Shown here: positions 45,255-54,138 of the stretch, in pieces
Layout of the letters: each line of letters begins with the position of its first letter
Numbering within the stretch: position 1 is the first letter of the stretch
NCBI RefSeq assembly: GCF_963676815.1
Contig: NZ_OY781365.1
Location: 1,212,501 to 1,276,500, forward strand
Length of the DNA: 64,000 nucleotides
DNA from: an uncultured Draconibacterium sp.
GTDB lineage: Bacteria > Bacteroidota > Bacteroidia > Bacteroidales > Prolixibacteraceae
Direction: 5' to 3'
Made by a program: the position numbers and the translations under genes
The notes under the pieces: generated by a model
Told to the model about the DNA's origin: nothing
Database searches by the model: none
Seen by the model: only the letters and a program-made list of their open reading frames with translations

Positions 45255-45686
45255 CTACTTAAACACCACGTGTGGCCCTCCGGGAATAATCTTCTTTTTC
45301 AGAATATTTTCAACGTACATGAAGTAGTAAAACAATTTGTGGTTCATTTCAAAACCATAATCTTCGGTAGGATCATATCCAACCACCGGCTCAAATGTCC
45401 AGTCTGGCGATCCTGCCGCACATTTGGCATTCCACGCACTTACATATTGTTTGTTCCAGCTCTCGTAATACGATTGCGAACGATAGCTGGCCGGAGTATT
45501 TTGCCGCTGATACCAAATATCAAACTTGGTATTAAATGTTTCCACATCATACTCAACACTGTCCTTCCCCGTTACCTCAACACTCGTTGATTCGCTTTCA
45601 GCAACCTTTTTTGTACCCGAACAGGCGGATAAAAACATTGCTCCCCCAATAAATAACAACAGTAATATGTATCTTGTCTTCATCAT
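45255..45686 (-). CDS. Small lipoprotein of unknown function
   Basis: 143 residues with a lipoprotein signal, lipobox LSAC (Cys about residue 22). The mature part has a Ser/Thr/Glu-rich linker, then a compact aromatic-rich domain: FNTKFDIWYQRQNTPASYRS, YYESWNKQYVSAWNAKC and GFEMNHKLFYYFMYVENILK. It resembles small Bacteroidota lipoproteins of uncharacterised families (I believe DUF6146-like, not certain). No catalytic motif. Divergent from cardiolipin synthase with an 84-bp gap. Confidence 0.72.
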   Translation of the reverse strand: MMKTRYILLLLFIGGAMFLSACSGTKKVAESESTSVEVTGKDSVEYDVETFNTKFDIWYQRQNTPASYRSQSYYESWNKQYVSAWNAKCAAGSPDWTFEPVVGYDPTEDYGFEMNHKLFYYFMYVENILKKKIIPGGPHVVFK

Positions 45687-45770
45687 TTCTACCTTTAACT
45701 ACGAATATGAAGCAAATATTGTTTTTACTCAAATAAAATTTAGAAATTTACCTGTACAAATTAGTAAAAT

Positions 45771-47222
45771 ATGTTTGATTGGAGTGAATTCTGGAACTGG
45801 TTTTACCTGATCTTTCTAATTACGGCAATTCCCGTTGCCCTGATGATTATTTTAGAAAAACGATCGCCATTTAAAACAGCTGCCTGGATTTTAGTACTGA
45901 TTCTGATCCCCATTTTCGGAATGATTTTCTACCTTGTTTTCGGGCAGGAATACCGGAAAAGAAAAATGTTTTCGAGGCGCGGCATAAAAAGCCTGAAAGC
46001 AATGCGCCGATTAAGTGCCGAACAGTTGAAAAACATTGAGCAAAACAAACTTATTTCGCTGGCAGGATTGGAAGAACAGGCACATTTAATTCGCTTACTG
46101 CTGAATAATTCCGACTCGTTGCTAACCACCGGAAACACCCTCCACCTGTTAAAAGACGGGCAGCAAACTTTCGATCAGATTTTTAATGCTATTGAAAAAG
46201 CACGCCACCACATTCACATGGAATATTACATTTTTGCCGATGATAAAATTGGCAGCAAACTGAAACATTTGCTGATAAAAAAACGGCAGAAAGGTGTTGA
46301 GGTGCGCATTATTGTTGACGATGTTGGCAGCTGGGGACTGAGCAAAAAGTTTTTCCGCGAATTGCAGGATAACGACGTTGAAATATACCCCTTTATGGAG
46401 GTTCGTTTCCCGCGGTTTACCTCGAGGGTAAATTACCGTAACCACCGAAAAATTATTGTTATCGATGGTAAAATGGGCTTTATTGGCGGAATAAACATTG
46501 CCGACCGGTACATTGAAGGAATGGAAGGATTGGGCCACTGGCGCGATACACATTTGCAAATTGGCGGCGATGCAGCAACAACGCTGCAGGTTATTTTTGC
46601 TGCCGACTGGTATTTTATCACCAAACAAAATCTTTACGGATACAAATATTTCCCGCCCCTTTCCGATGCTCCGGGGGTTCCTGTGCAGGTTTCGGCAAGT
46701 GGCCCCGATTACAGCTGGAAAAGTATTGAACAGGCTTTTTTTGGTGCCATTACCTCGGCACGAAAACGGATTTACATTGTTACGCCCTACCTGATGCCGC
46801 CACCTGAATTAAAGGAAGCACTAAAAACGGCAGCACTCAGCCAGGTTGACGTGCGCATTATTATCCCCGAAAAATCGGATGCTTCGTTATCAAAATGGTG
46901 TTCGTTTTCGTATGTTGAAGATTTGCTCGAAGCCGGCGTTCGTATTTTCCTTTACCAGAAAGGCTTTATTCACAGCAAATACCTGCTGGTCGACGATTTT
47001 ATTTCGAGTGTTGGAACCAGTAATTTCGACTTCCGCAGTTTCGAAACCAATTTTGAAGCCAATGCATTTATCTATCAGAAAGAATTTACCGACCAACTGG
47101 AAGAGCACTTTTTAAGTGATTTACAACATTGCCGCGAAGTAAAATACCGCGAATGGCGCAAACGACCTTTGATTGACAAAATCCGCGAATCGCTGGCGCA
47201 TATTATTAGCCCGATGTTTTGA
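45771..47222 (+). CDS. cls: Cardiolipin synthase
   Basis: Condenses phosphatidylglycerol to cardiolipin in the inner membrane. 483 residues. Two N-terminal membrane segments (about 10-30 and 38-60, with PFKTAAWILVLILIPIFGMI) are followed by two HKD phospholipase D motifs: NYRNHRKIIVIDGKMGFIGG (His-x-Lys-x4-Asp) and GFIHSKYLLVDDFISSVGTS. MEYYIFADDKIG and FEANAFIYQKEFTDQLEEHF are family blocks. Length matches ClsA-type synthases. Single gene. Confidence 0.94.
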   Translation: MFDWSEFWNWFYLIFLITAIPVALMIILEKRSPFKTAAWILVLILIPIFGMIFYLVFGQEYRKRKMFSRRGIKSLKAMRRLSAEQLKNIEQNKLISLAGLEEQAHLIRLLLNNSDSLLTTGNTLHLLKDGQQTFDQIFNAIEKARHHIHMEYYIFADDKIGSKLKHLLIKKRQKGVEVRIIVDDVGSWGLSKKFFRELQDNDVEIYPFMEVRFPRFTSRVNYRNHRKIIVIDGKMGFIGGINIADRYIEGMEGLGHWRDTHLQIGGDAATTLQVIFAADWYFITKQNLYGYKYFPPLSDAPGVPVQVSASGPDYSWKSIEQAFFGAITSARKRIYIVTPYLMPPPELKEALKTAALSQVDVRIIIPEKSDASLSKWCSFSYVEDLLEAGVRIFLYQKGFIHSKYLLVDDFISSVGTSNFDFRSFETNFEANAFIYQKEFTDQLEEHFLSDLQHCREVKYREWRKRPLIDKIRESLAHIISPMF

Positions 47223-47330
47223 TGCTGGATTCTTGATACTTGATACTCGTGTCTCGTAACTCGTAACTTGCCACCGGATACTGGATCGTTGAATATTGAT
47301 TATTGGATATTCGATTTCAGATATCGGTCA
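47223..47330. repeat. Short-unit degenerate repeats after cls
   Basis: Runs such as CTTGATACTTGATACTCGT, CTCGTAACTCGTAACT, GGATACTGGAT and ATTGATTATTGGATATTCGA repeat a core of about 7-9 bp (GATAYT/GTAAC). Low-complexity stretch of this kind occurs between genes in Bacteroidota. No function assigned. Confidence 0.5.
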
Positions 47331-47401
47331 CTGAACGTCATCCCCTCTACTTTCACCTTTTCACTTTAGCGTTCTAATTATTTCCCCCATTTTAACGAAA
47401 C

Positions 47402-47668
47402 GTGCCCCTTGGGGCGAAGCTTGTGCCCCTGGTTTTTTGCTTTGTGCCCCTTGGGGCGATGTTTGTGCCCCATGGGGATTGTCTTACGAAAACAGGGGCG
47501 CGTTATGTGCCCCTGGGGGATGAGTCCGTGCCCTTTGGGGATTGCTTTGCGAAAACGGGGGCATGCTTTGTGCCCCTTGGGGATGACCTTATAAAAACGG
47601 GGGCGCCTTTTATGCCCTTTGGGGATTATGTTGCGAAAACAGGGGATTGTTTCGTGCCCCTCTCTTAA
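47402..47668 (+). repeat. 21/42-bp tandem array with an uninterrupted repeat-coding frame
   Basis: The box GTGCCC(C)TTGGGG recurs at 47402, 47423, 47444, 47465, 47507, 47528, 47570, 47612 and 47654: steps of 21 or 42 bp, never anything else. Where the step is 42, the gap holds a second half-unit GCGAAAACAGGGGC. One frame stays open for 88 codons from GTG and reads alternating 7-residue units, V-P-L-G-D-x-x and A-K-T-G-A-x-F. It may encode a small protein or be a non-coding array that happens to be free of stops. It sits between the 3' ends of convergent cls and the dehydratase gene. Confidence 0.8.
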
Positions 47669-47674
47669 CCGTCA

Positions 47675-48622
47675 TTAAAACGGCAACTTCCCCAAATCAA
47701 GGTTTCCTCCCGAAAGAATAATACCTACTTTCTTTTCCTGCACATCCACTTTTTTTTCAAGGATAGCAGCCAGCGGCACAGCCGACGAAGGTTCGATAAT
47801 AATTTTCATACGCTCCCAAATCATGCGCATGGCTTCCACTATACTTTCTTCCGAAACGGTTACGATATCATCTACTTTGTCGAGAATAATCGAAAAGTTT
47901 CGTTCACCCAAAGAGGTTAGCAAACCGTCGGCAATCGTTTTCGGATTTTCGGAAGGCACCCACTTTTTAGAATGAAACGAACGAAACGCGTCGTCGGCTC
48001 CGGCAGGTTCGGCAGCTATTACTTTGCAGGCCGGCAGTAACTCTTTGCTTGAAATTGCCGTTCCGCTTAACAAACCACCACCACCAACGGGCGCCATAAT
48101 AACATCAAATTCACCTTTGTCTTCAATCAGTTCTTTGGCAGCTGTTCCCTGCCCGGCAATTACGTGAAAATTATTGTAGGGATGTATTTCTGTTGCTCCG
48201 GTTTCTTCAATCACTTTTGCCAGCGTACTTTCGCGCGCCTGCAGTGTAGGTTTACAAAAGGTAATCTTTGCACCATATCCGGCAACGGCTTTCTTTTTTA
48301 TTTCGGGCGAATTTTCTGGCATTACAATATGTGCCGCAATACCGCGCATACGCGCTGCCAATGCCAGTGCTGCCGCATGATTGCCTGAGGAATGCGTTGC
48401 CACACCTTTTTGCGCGTCTTCCTCGCTCAGCGAAAACACCGCATTACACGCCCCGCGAAATTTAAAAGCACCTACCTTTTGTAGGTTCTCGCACTTAAAA
48501 AACAGTTCGGCACCAACAATTTGGTTAATACTCACCGACGACAAAACCGGTGTGCGGTGTGCATATTTTTGTACGATTTTGTGTGCTCTCTCAACGTCGG
48601 TATAATTCGGAATATTCATCAT
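47675..48622 (-). CDS. PLP-dependent threonine/serine dehydratase or serine racemase family
   Basis: 315 residues of fold type II PLP enzyme. The PLP Lys lies in NLQKVGAFKFRGACNAV, the cofactor contact in THSSGNHAAALALAARM (Ser-Ser-Gly-Asn-His), the phosphate-binding glycines in MAPVGGGGLLSGTAIS, and IILSGGNLDLGKL near the end. It lacks the C-terminal ACT-like domain of biosynthetic IlvA, so it is the short catabolic or racemase type. It turns Thr/Ser into 2-oxoacids plus ammonia, or isomerises Ser. Its start overlaps prsW as ATGA, the last gene of a five-gene operon. The exact substrate is unknown. Confidence 0.88.
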   Translation of the reverse strand: MMNIPNYTDVERAHKIVQKYAHRTPVLSSVSINQIVGAELFFKCENLQKVGAFKFRGACNAVFSLSEEDAQKGVATHSSGNHAAALALAARMRGIAAHIVMPENSPEIKKKAVAGYGAKITFCKPTLQARESTLAKVIEETGATEIHPYNNFHVIAGQGTAAKELIEDKGEFDVIMAPVGGGGLLSGTAISSKELLPACKVIAAEPAGADDAFRSFHSKKWVPSENPKTIADGLLTSLGERNFSIILDKVDDIVTVSEESIVEAMRMIWERMKIIIEPSSAVPLAAILEKKVDVQEKKVGIILSGGNLDLGKLPF

Positions 48623-49323
48623 TTAATGTTACTCAGTTTTTCATTTAACAAATCGTAATCGGTATTATATATCGACTGTTTCGATAATTCGCGTAAACGT
48701 TTTAAGCCAGAGATGTAGAGGTAAACCACAAAGCCCACAAAAACAATGGTTAGCCAGCCAATTTCGGTAAAAAGAATAAAGTCGTAAATGCCATGCAGCA
48801 GGATAGGAAAAAGCAAGGCTTTTTGTTTCAGACTTTGGCGCTGTTTTTCGTAGAACTTTGCCAGGCCAAAATAAAATCCCATGGTAATTCCGAAAATGGC
48901 ATGTGCCGGAACGGCAGTTATTGCCCGCATAATTCCAGTACTCAGGCCTCCATCCATTACGTATAGTACATTCTCAACCGCGGCAAAACCCAGCGAAACA
49001 TAAACGGCATAAACAATCCCGTCGAACTTTTCGTTAAACTCGGGGCTTTTCCAAATCAGCAGATAAAGCGCCAGGTATTTAAACAGCTCCTCCGAAAAGG
49101 CGGCAACGGCAAAAGCTTTCCAGCCTGCCGCAAGCAACCACGTGAAACGCACAGTAAACCGGTCTAAAAACCCTTCGAGAAATAAAATTGGAATTACGGT
49201 TAAACCGCCGGCCAACAAAGCGAATAACAACAGGCGCAAAGGCTCTTTTTCGTATTTGTCGCGAAAATAAATGTAGGCGGCAATAATAACAACGGGTGCC
49301 AGCGCAAGTACCAGAAGGTTCAT
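48619..49323 (-). CDS. PrsW-type intramembrane metalloprotease family protein
   Basis: 234 residues with about seven membrane segments. The family motif is seen as AFSEELFKYLALYLL (Glu-Glu-x3-Lys), followed by FDGIVYAVYVSLGFAAVENV (Glu) and the conserved His residues in VPAHAIFGITMGFYFG and ILLHGIYDFILF. PrsW in Bacillus cleaves the anti-sigma RsiW; here the target is unknown. The ECF sigma gene of this window has a membrane partner 18 kb away, but no link is shown. It overlaps the dehydratase by 4 bp and lies 6 bp after the SMP-30 gene. Confidence 0.88.
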   Translation of the reverse strand: MNLLVLALAPVVIIAAYIYFRDKYEKEPLRLLLFALLAGGLTVIPILFLEGFLDRFTVRFTWLLAAGWKAFAVAAFSEELFKYLALYLLIWKSPEFNEKFDGIVYAVYVSLGFAAVENVLYVMDGGLSTGIMRAITAVPAHAIFGITMGFYFGLAKFYEKQRQSLKQKALLFPILLHGIYDFILFTEIGWLTIVFVGFVVYLYISGLKRLRELSKQSIYNTDYDLLNEKLSNIK

Positions 49324-49329
49324 AGCTTG

Positions 49330-50274
49330 CTAATTTACATCGTTGAAATAAAATGCCTGCACACCTTTAACTCCCGGACGGTATTTAAAAACACCACCGG
49401 CATGTGGATATTTCGCTAAATATTCGTCACTTGTTTGTTCTCGTGCCGAGGTGATGTAAAGTGTTCCCAAATCCTCGTCGCCGAAAGCGCAAGAGGTAAC
49501 ATTTTTCGCCGGCACTTCAATTTTATCAATCAGTTCTCCGGTTTTGGGATTCCAGCAACCAACGGCCGAACCACCCCAAAGCGCAACCCACAGGTTATCG
49601 TTTTCGTCGATGGTCATTCCATCCGGAGAACCCAATTCTGCCGGCACAGTTACGGCAACTTCCGGATTTGAAATTTCACCTGTAGCATCGTCGTAATCGT
49701 AAGCCATAACTTTTTGTGTTGGCGTATCGATGTAATACATTTTTGTTTTATCGGCCGACCACACAATTCCGTTTGAAATGCTGACTTTATCTACCATTTT
49801 ATGAACGGTAGTATCAGAGTCGAAACGATATAAAGCTGCCACTTCCATCTCTCCGCTAAGACTTATTGTTCCTGCCCAAAAACGCCCCGATGGATCGCAT
49901 TTCCCGTCGTTAAAACGGTTATCGGGCAAGTCAACCTCCGGATCAACCAGCAATTTTTTTGCTCCTGTTTCAATATTGAAATAATAAATACCATTTTGCA
50001 AAGCAACCAGTGCATTATCGCTCTCGGTTGGAACAACAGTGCCGATCATCTGGCCGGTAAACATTTCTTTGTTATAGCCGGTAGTCGGGTAGTAAATGTT
50101 CAGAATTTCCTTCTTAATATCGACCCACATTAACTCACCGGTTTTGTAGTTCCATACAGCACCTTCGCCAAGAGTTGATTGAGTGTCGAGCACCAATTCG
50201 GCTTTTTTAGTTTTTGTTTCTGAACAGCCAGACAGAAGTACTACGATTGCAATAAATAAAACGGTATGCTTCAT
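49330..50274 (-). CDS. SMP-30/gluconolactonase-like lipoprotein
   Basis: 314 residues from ATG 50274 (a further ATG lies at 50304). Lipoprotein signal with lipobox LSGC. The mature protein is a six-bladed propeller of the SMP-30/gluconolactonase/LRE-like family: TLGEGAVWNYKTGELMWVDI (metal Glu), NRFNDGKCDPSGRFWAGTIS (Asn and Asp), ISNGIVWSADKTKMYYIDTP (Asn) and GSPDGMTIDENDNLWVALWG (Asp). The Glu-Asn-Asn-Asp metal set is present. Likely a lactonase acting outside the inner membrane on a sugar lactone; the substrate is unknown. It lies 6 bp before prsW and 50 bp after punA. Confidence 0.88.
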   Translation of the reverse strand: MKHTVLFIAIVVLLSGCSETKTKKAELVLDTQSTLGEGAVWNYKTGELMWVDIKKEILNIYYPTTGYNKEMFTGQMIGTVVPTESDNALVALQNGIYYFNIETGAKKLLVDPEVDLPDNRFNDGKCDPSGRFWAGTISLSGEMEVAALYRFDSDTTVHKMVDKVSISNGIVWSADKTKMYYIDTPTQKVMAYDYDDATGEISNPEVAVTVPAELGSPDGMTIDENDNLWVALWGGSAVGCWNPKTGELIDKIEVPAKNVTSCAFGDEDLGTLYITSAREQTSDEYLAKYPHAGGVFKYRPGVKGVQAFYFNDVN

Positions 50275-50324
50275 AACAATAGGTTTTCGGGTTATTGGCA
50301 GCAATTTATCTTTTACGCTATAAT

Positions 50325-51140
50325 TTATTTAATGCTCTGAATGAGCTCTTTCATAATCAAGGTCATTTTGGGTTCGGCTTTCATAGCCACTTCCTGCACT
50401 TCTTCGTGCGAAATTTCCACAATTTCGCCGGGCACTCCGCTGTCGGTAACAATCGAAATTCCGAAAACACGCATATCCATATGGCGGGCTACAATTACTT
50501 CGGGCACTGTTGACATGCCTACAATGTCGCCTCCTAAAATGCGGAACATTTTGTATTCGGCAGGCGTTTCAAAAGTGGGTCCTGAAACTCCAACATATAC
50601 ACCTTCTTTTACATCGATGTTGTTTTGCATTGCAATTAATTTGGCTTTGTTACGCAAGCCCTGGCTGTATGGTTTACTCATATCGGGAAACCGGGGACCG
50701 AGTTCTTCCACATTTTTCCCGCGTAAGGGATGCTCAGGAAAAAAGTTAATATGATCGGTAAGCAATACAATTTCGCCAACATTCCAGTCGGGATTTAAAC
50801 CACCGCTGGCATTCGATACGAAAAGATTTTTTACACCTACAAACTTCATCACGCGCACCGGGAAAGTTACTTCTTTCATGTTGTAACCTTCGTAAAAATG
50901 AAAGCGCCCCTGCATAGCCAGCACTTCCTTGTCGCCCAGCTTTCCGTAAATCAATCGTCCGGCATGACCATCAACGGTTGACACCGGAAAATTCGGGATA
51001 TCGGTATACGGAATTGATTCTAAGATTTCAATCTCGTTAACCAAGCCACCAAGGCCGGTTCCCAAAATAATTCCAACTTCAGGACTTGCCTGAATTCTTT
51101 CTTTTATGAAGTTCGCGGTTACTTTTATTTTCTCCAACAT
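50325..51140 (-). CDS. punA: Purine-nucleoside phosphorylase
   Basis: Phosphorolysis of guanosine/inosine-type nucleosides in purine salvage. 271 residues of the trimeric PNP family: IILGTGLGGLVNEIE (phosphate), MQGRFHFYEGYNMKEVTFPV, VSNASGGLNPDWNVGEIVLL, YVGVSGPTFETPAEYKMF with the purine-site Glu, DIVGMSTVPEVIVA, and ISIVTDS with VEISHEEV. The start codon lies inside the lpxK gene: the first 62 nt overlap the lpxK 3' end in another frame. The early sequence MLEKIKVTANFIKERIQ is normal for the family, so both genes look real. Confidence 0.94.
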   Translation of the reverse strand: MLEKIKVTANFIKERIQASPEVGIILGTGLGGLVNEIEILESIPYTDIPNFPVSTVDGHAGRLIYGKLGDKEVLAMQGRFHFYEGYNMKEVTFPVRVMKFVGVKNLFVSNASGGLNPDWNVGEIVLLTDHINFFPEHPLRGKNVEELGPRFPDMSKPYSQGLRNKAKLIAMQNNIDVKEGVYVGVSGPTFETPAEYKMFRILGGDIVGMSTVPEVIVARHMDMRVFGISIVTDSGVPGEIVEISHEEVQEVAMKAEPKMTLIMKELIQSIK

Positions 51141-52185
51141 AATTCAATATCTTCTTATTAAACGATTTTTTTTCTTCTTCCAGAAAATCAATTTTTACCG
51201 GCAGGTAATACATGGCATTTTTCAGCTCATCGCTCATTTCGCCGATGTCTTTAAAACGCATAGCATCCTTTTCGGTTGTCACAATTAACTTTTTTTCTGA
51301 TTTTATTTCTTTAAACTTCTTCTCAATCTCCCTTACATCATTCATACTGTAGGCATGATGATCGGGGAAACTTAATGTTTCCATATTGGTACCCATTTTT
51401 CGGATAAAGGAATGCATTTGCTTTGGCGATGCAATGCCGGTTACAACCAACATATGGCAGGCAACATTTTTATAACTCGCCTCATCAATTTCGGGCGCAT
51501 TAAAAACAGATTGCAGCGTACCATAAACCAAACGGGTAAAATACAAACTTTGGTATGGCAGCAGGTTCACATCATTTCCTAAAATACGACGCATTATTGG
51601 AGTCACCTCCTCGGGGCACTTGGTGAAAATAATAATGTTTGCCCGGCGCATTTGATACATTCCTTCGCGTAAACGACCAACAGGCAGCAATGCATCATTT
51701 TTTAACTGACGGTTATAGTCAATCAGCAAAATATTAATACCCGGCGAAATTCGGCGGTGTTGAAAAGCATCGTCGAGCAAAACCACATCGGGTGTTTTTT
51801 CGTTGGCGGGTTCGAGTAACTTCTCAACTCCCGAAACCCGGTTTTCGCAAACGGAAACAGTTGCCTCAGGAAATTTATTTTTTATCTGCAGCGGCTCGTC
51901 TCCAACATCTTGTGCAGAAGACCCAACCTCTACCAAACGAAAGCCTTTTGTTTTGCGTTTATAACCACGACTCAACGTTGCCACGCCGTATTTTTCTTTC
52001 AGCAATTCTACCAGGTACTCAACATGCGGTGTTTTTCCGGTACCTCCCACAGTAATGTTACCAATAGAAATTACGGGCACATCAAATTCCCTCGATTTCA
52101 ATAGCTTCAAATCGTAGGCTCTGTTGCGCAGAAAAATTATTGTTCCGTACAACCAGGATAAAGGATAAAGTAAAATTTTTACCAT
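51079..52185 (-). CDS. lpxK: Tetraacyldisaccharide 4'-kinase LpxK
   Basis: Phosphorylates the 4' position of the lipid A disaccharide at the inner membrane. 368 residues: VPVISIGNITVGGTGKTPHV contains the P-loop GGTGKT, then YGVATLSRGYKRKTKGF, GDEPLQIKNKFP, the catalytic VVLLDDAFQHRRI (Asp-Asp-x-Phe-Gln-His) and DALLPVGRLRE. VTGIASP and LSFPDHHAYSMNDV complete the family pattern. Its last 20 codons overlap punA by 62 nt. First gene of the lpxK-punA-SMP30-prsW-dehydratase run; lpxH, in the same pathway, is 13 kb away. Confidence 0.93.
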   Translation of the reverse strand: MVKILLYPLSWLYGTIIFLRNRAYDLKLLKSREFDVPVISIGNITVGGTGKTPHVEYLVELLKEKYGVATLSRGYKRKTKGFRLVEVGSSAQDVGDEPLQIKNKFPEATVSVCENRVSGVEKLLEPANEKTPDVVLLDDAFQHRRISPGINILLIDYNRQLKNDALLPVGRLREGMYQMRRANIIIFTKCPEEVTPIMRRILGNDVNLLPYQSLYFTRLVYGTLQSVFNAPEIDEASYKNVACHMLVVTGIASPKQMHSFIRKMGTNMETLSFPDHHAYSMNDVREIEKKFKEIKSEKKLIVTTEKDAMRFKDIGEMSDELKNAMYYLPVKIDFLEEEKKSFNKKILNYVGENKSNRELHKRKNSGKS

Positions 52186-52212
52186 AAAAGTTCTTCAAAA
52201 CAGGAAGCTAAG

Positions 52213-52252
52213 ATAGCAAAAAAGGATGCACCACAAGTTATGATGCATCCTT
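52213..52252 (-). terminator. Intrinsic terminator of sppA
   Basis: AAGGATGCA (52222-52230) and TGCATCCTT (52244-52252) make a 9-bp stem. On the minus strand it is followed by a T-run (complement of GCAAAAAAGG). It lies just past the sppA stop. Confidence 0.88.
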
Positions 52253-52273
52253 CAATTTTATTGTTTGTAAAGC

Positions 52274-54061
52274 TTAATTCAAATAAATATCGTAAGGCAT
52301 ACGTGCGAATATTCCGTTCATTTCAGTAGCCTTTTTCAAGTGCTCGTAATAACGGTATTTCTCGCCGAGTTCGCCTTTTAAAATGCGTGCCTTTACGTTT
52401 CCGCCCAGGTTAAACATTTCTTCAAACGGGCTGGTTAAAGCCGGCAACGAAATCGTTCTGTAGTCGTCCAGTCCTTCCATTTCGGCAGCCAGTTTAATGG
52501 CATGTTCCAAACCTCCAAACTCATCAATCAAACCAATTTCCATTGCATTTTCGCCACTCCAAACACGGCCCTGCCCAATGTTATCTACTTCTTCTTTGGT
52601 CATCCCTCTGCCATCGGCAACATGCGACAAGAAAGTGTCGTAACCAATAGAAATGTAATGAGTCATGCGTTGTTTTTCGTACGGAGTCATCGGGCGCATT
52701 AACGAAACAAAATCTGAGTGTTCGTTCGTTCCAACGGCATCTGTTGTAATTCCCAATTTGTCGTTCATTAGCTCGCCAAAGTTTGGAATTTGCCCGAAAA
52801 TACCAATCGATCCAGTAATTGTATTCGGACTGGCAACGATTTTATCGGCCGGACACGAAATGTAATAACCTCCCGAAGCAGCTACATCGCCAAACGAAAC
52901 TACCAGTGTTTTTTCTTCAGCAGCCAATTTAACTTCGCGCCAAATTGTTTCCGAATCGAAAACAGCTCCACCCGGAGAATTTACACGCAAAACAATGGCT
53001 TTGTACGAACTGTCCTGGCGAACTTTACGAATCTCGCGTCCAAGCTCGTCGCCGTTAATTCCTTCATCAGCACTTAGTGTTGTGCCTATTTCGCCACTGG
53101 CATAAATAACGGCTACTTTATTTCTGCTGTATTTTTTAGTTTGCCCTTTAATCGGTACTCTGGCATAATCTTTTACGCTTACCACCGGAATTGCTTCTGT
53201 TCCTTCAATTCCTGTAATTTCGCGCATATCATTCAGTACCTCGTCGCGGTATTTTGCCGCATCAATCAAACCATTCGTAACCATTTCGTTGGCTTTTTTA
53301 TAGGTTTGTGCTTCGTTGGCCAGTTCGTTTAATTTTTCAACCGAAATTCCACGCATTTCCGAAATTCCGCCCAACATATGGTTCCATAAACTATTCATAT
53401 AAACCAAACGCTGTTCGCGGTTTGCTTCGCTCATTTTATCCAGCATGTATGGTTCAACTGCCGATTTAAACTTATTGTTTGGGCCACGAATAATCTGCAT
53501 TTCAACACCCAGTTTTTCAAGAGCATTTTTATAAAACATCAACTCGCTGCTCAATCCGCGAAAATCAAGTGTAACTTCTGGATGAAGAACAATCTGGTCG
53601 GCTACTGTTGCCACATAATAACCTTTTTGGTCTAACAACATTTGATCGGCAACGGCGTAAATTGGTTTATCGCAACTGTCTTTAAAAGCAATTAAATCAT
53701 TTCTGATTTCTTCAACCGATGCAAAACCACCATTTGTTGTCGATAGTTTCAGGTAAATACCTTTTATACGATCATCATTAACTGCCTTTTTTAACGATTC
53801 GCTAATATTATCTAACCCGATTGTTTTTACCGAACTAAAAATTCCGGGAAGTTCCAGATCCTCGAAAGGATCGTTTGGTGCCCGGTCGACAATACTTTGG
53901 CTTAAATCAATTACCAACATCGATTGATCGGCAACTGTAACCTCCTTATCTGCTGATGCTACAATTGCCCCAAAAACAATAAACATCAAAAATATACCAA
54001 TCAGCGACAATGCAATAAAGCCAACAATAGTCGCTAATACGTATTTGAAGAATTCTTTCAT
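52274..54061 (-). CDS. sppA: Signal peptide peptidase SppA, 67-kDa type
   Basis: Serine protease at the inner membrane that degrades leftover signal peptides. 595 residues: an N-terminal membrane helix (about 8-35) and two tandem ClpP-like domains. The catalytic Lys is expected in DQKGYYVATVADQIV and the Ser in VVSFGDVAASGGYYIS; LRVNSPGGAVFDSETIWREV, TITGSIGIFGQ and GRVWSGENAMEIGLIDEFGG are family blocks. Length fits the long gram-negative form. Divergent from folK; single gene with a terminator downstream. Confidence 0.94.
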   Translation of the reverse strand: MKEFFKYVLATIVGFIALSLIGIFLMFIVFGAIVASADKEVTVADQSMLVIDLSQSIVDRAPNDPFEDLELPGIFSSVKTIGLDNISESLKKAVNDDRIKGIYLKLSTTNGGFASVEEIRNDLIAFKDSCDKPIYAVADQMLLDQKGYYVATVADQIVLHPEVTLDFRGLSSELMFYKNALEKLGVEMQIIRGPNNKFKSAVEPYMLDKMSEANREQRLVYMNSLWNHMLGGISEMRGISVEKLNELANEAQTYKKANEMVTNGLIDAAKYRDEVLNDMREITGIEGTEAIPVVSVKDYARVPIKGQTKKYSRNKVAVIYASGEIGTTLSADEGINGDELGREIRKVRQDSSYKAIVLRVNSPGGAVFDSETIWREVKLAAEEKTLVVSFGDVAASGGYYISCPADKIVASPNTITGSIGIFGQIPNFGELMNDKLGITTDAVGTNEHSDFVSLMRPMTPYEKQRMTHYISIGYDTFLSHVADGRGMTKEEVDNIGQGRVWSGENAMEIGLIDEFGGLEHAIKLAAEMEGLDDYRTISLPALTSPFEEMFNLGGNVKARILKGELGEKYRYYEHLKKATEMNGIFARMPYDIYLN

Positions 54062-54138
54062 ATTTTTGTAATTTAATTAATATTCCATTTTAGTGAATGA
54101 GTACTATTTTAACCACGGAATTACAAATATAAGATACA

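Noticed and set aside
47402..47668. CRISPR array
   Set aside because: The repeats are back to back at 21/42-bp steps without spacers, and no cas gene is near.
48473..48490. ACCTAC-N5-GTAGGT dyad as a third copy of the nif-type site
   Set aside because: It lies inside the dehydratase coding sequence, has a different spacer length, and is far from any sigma-54 promoter.
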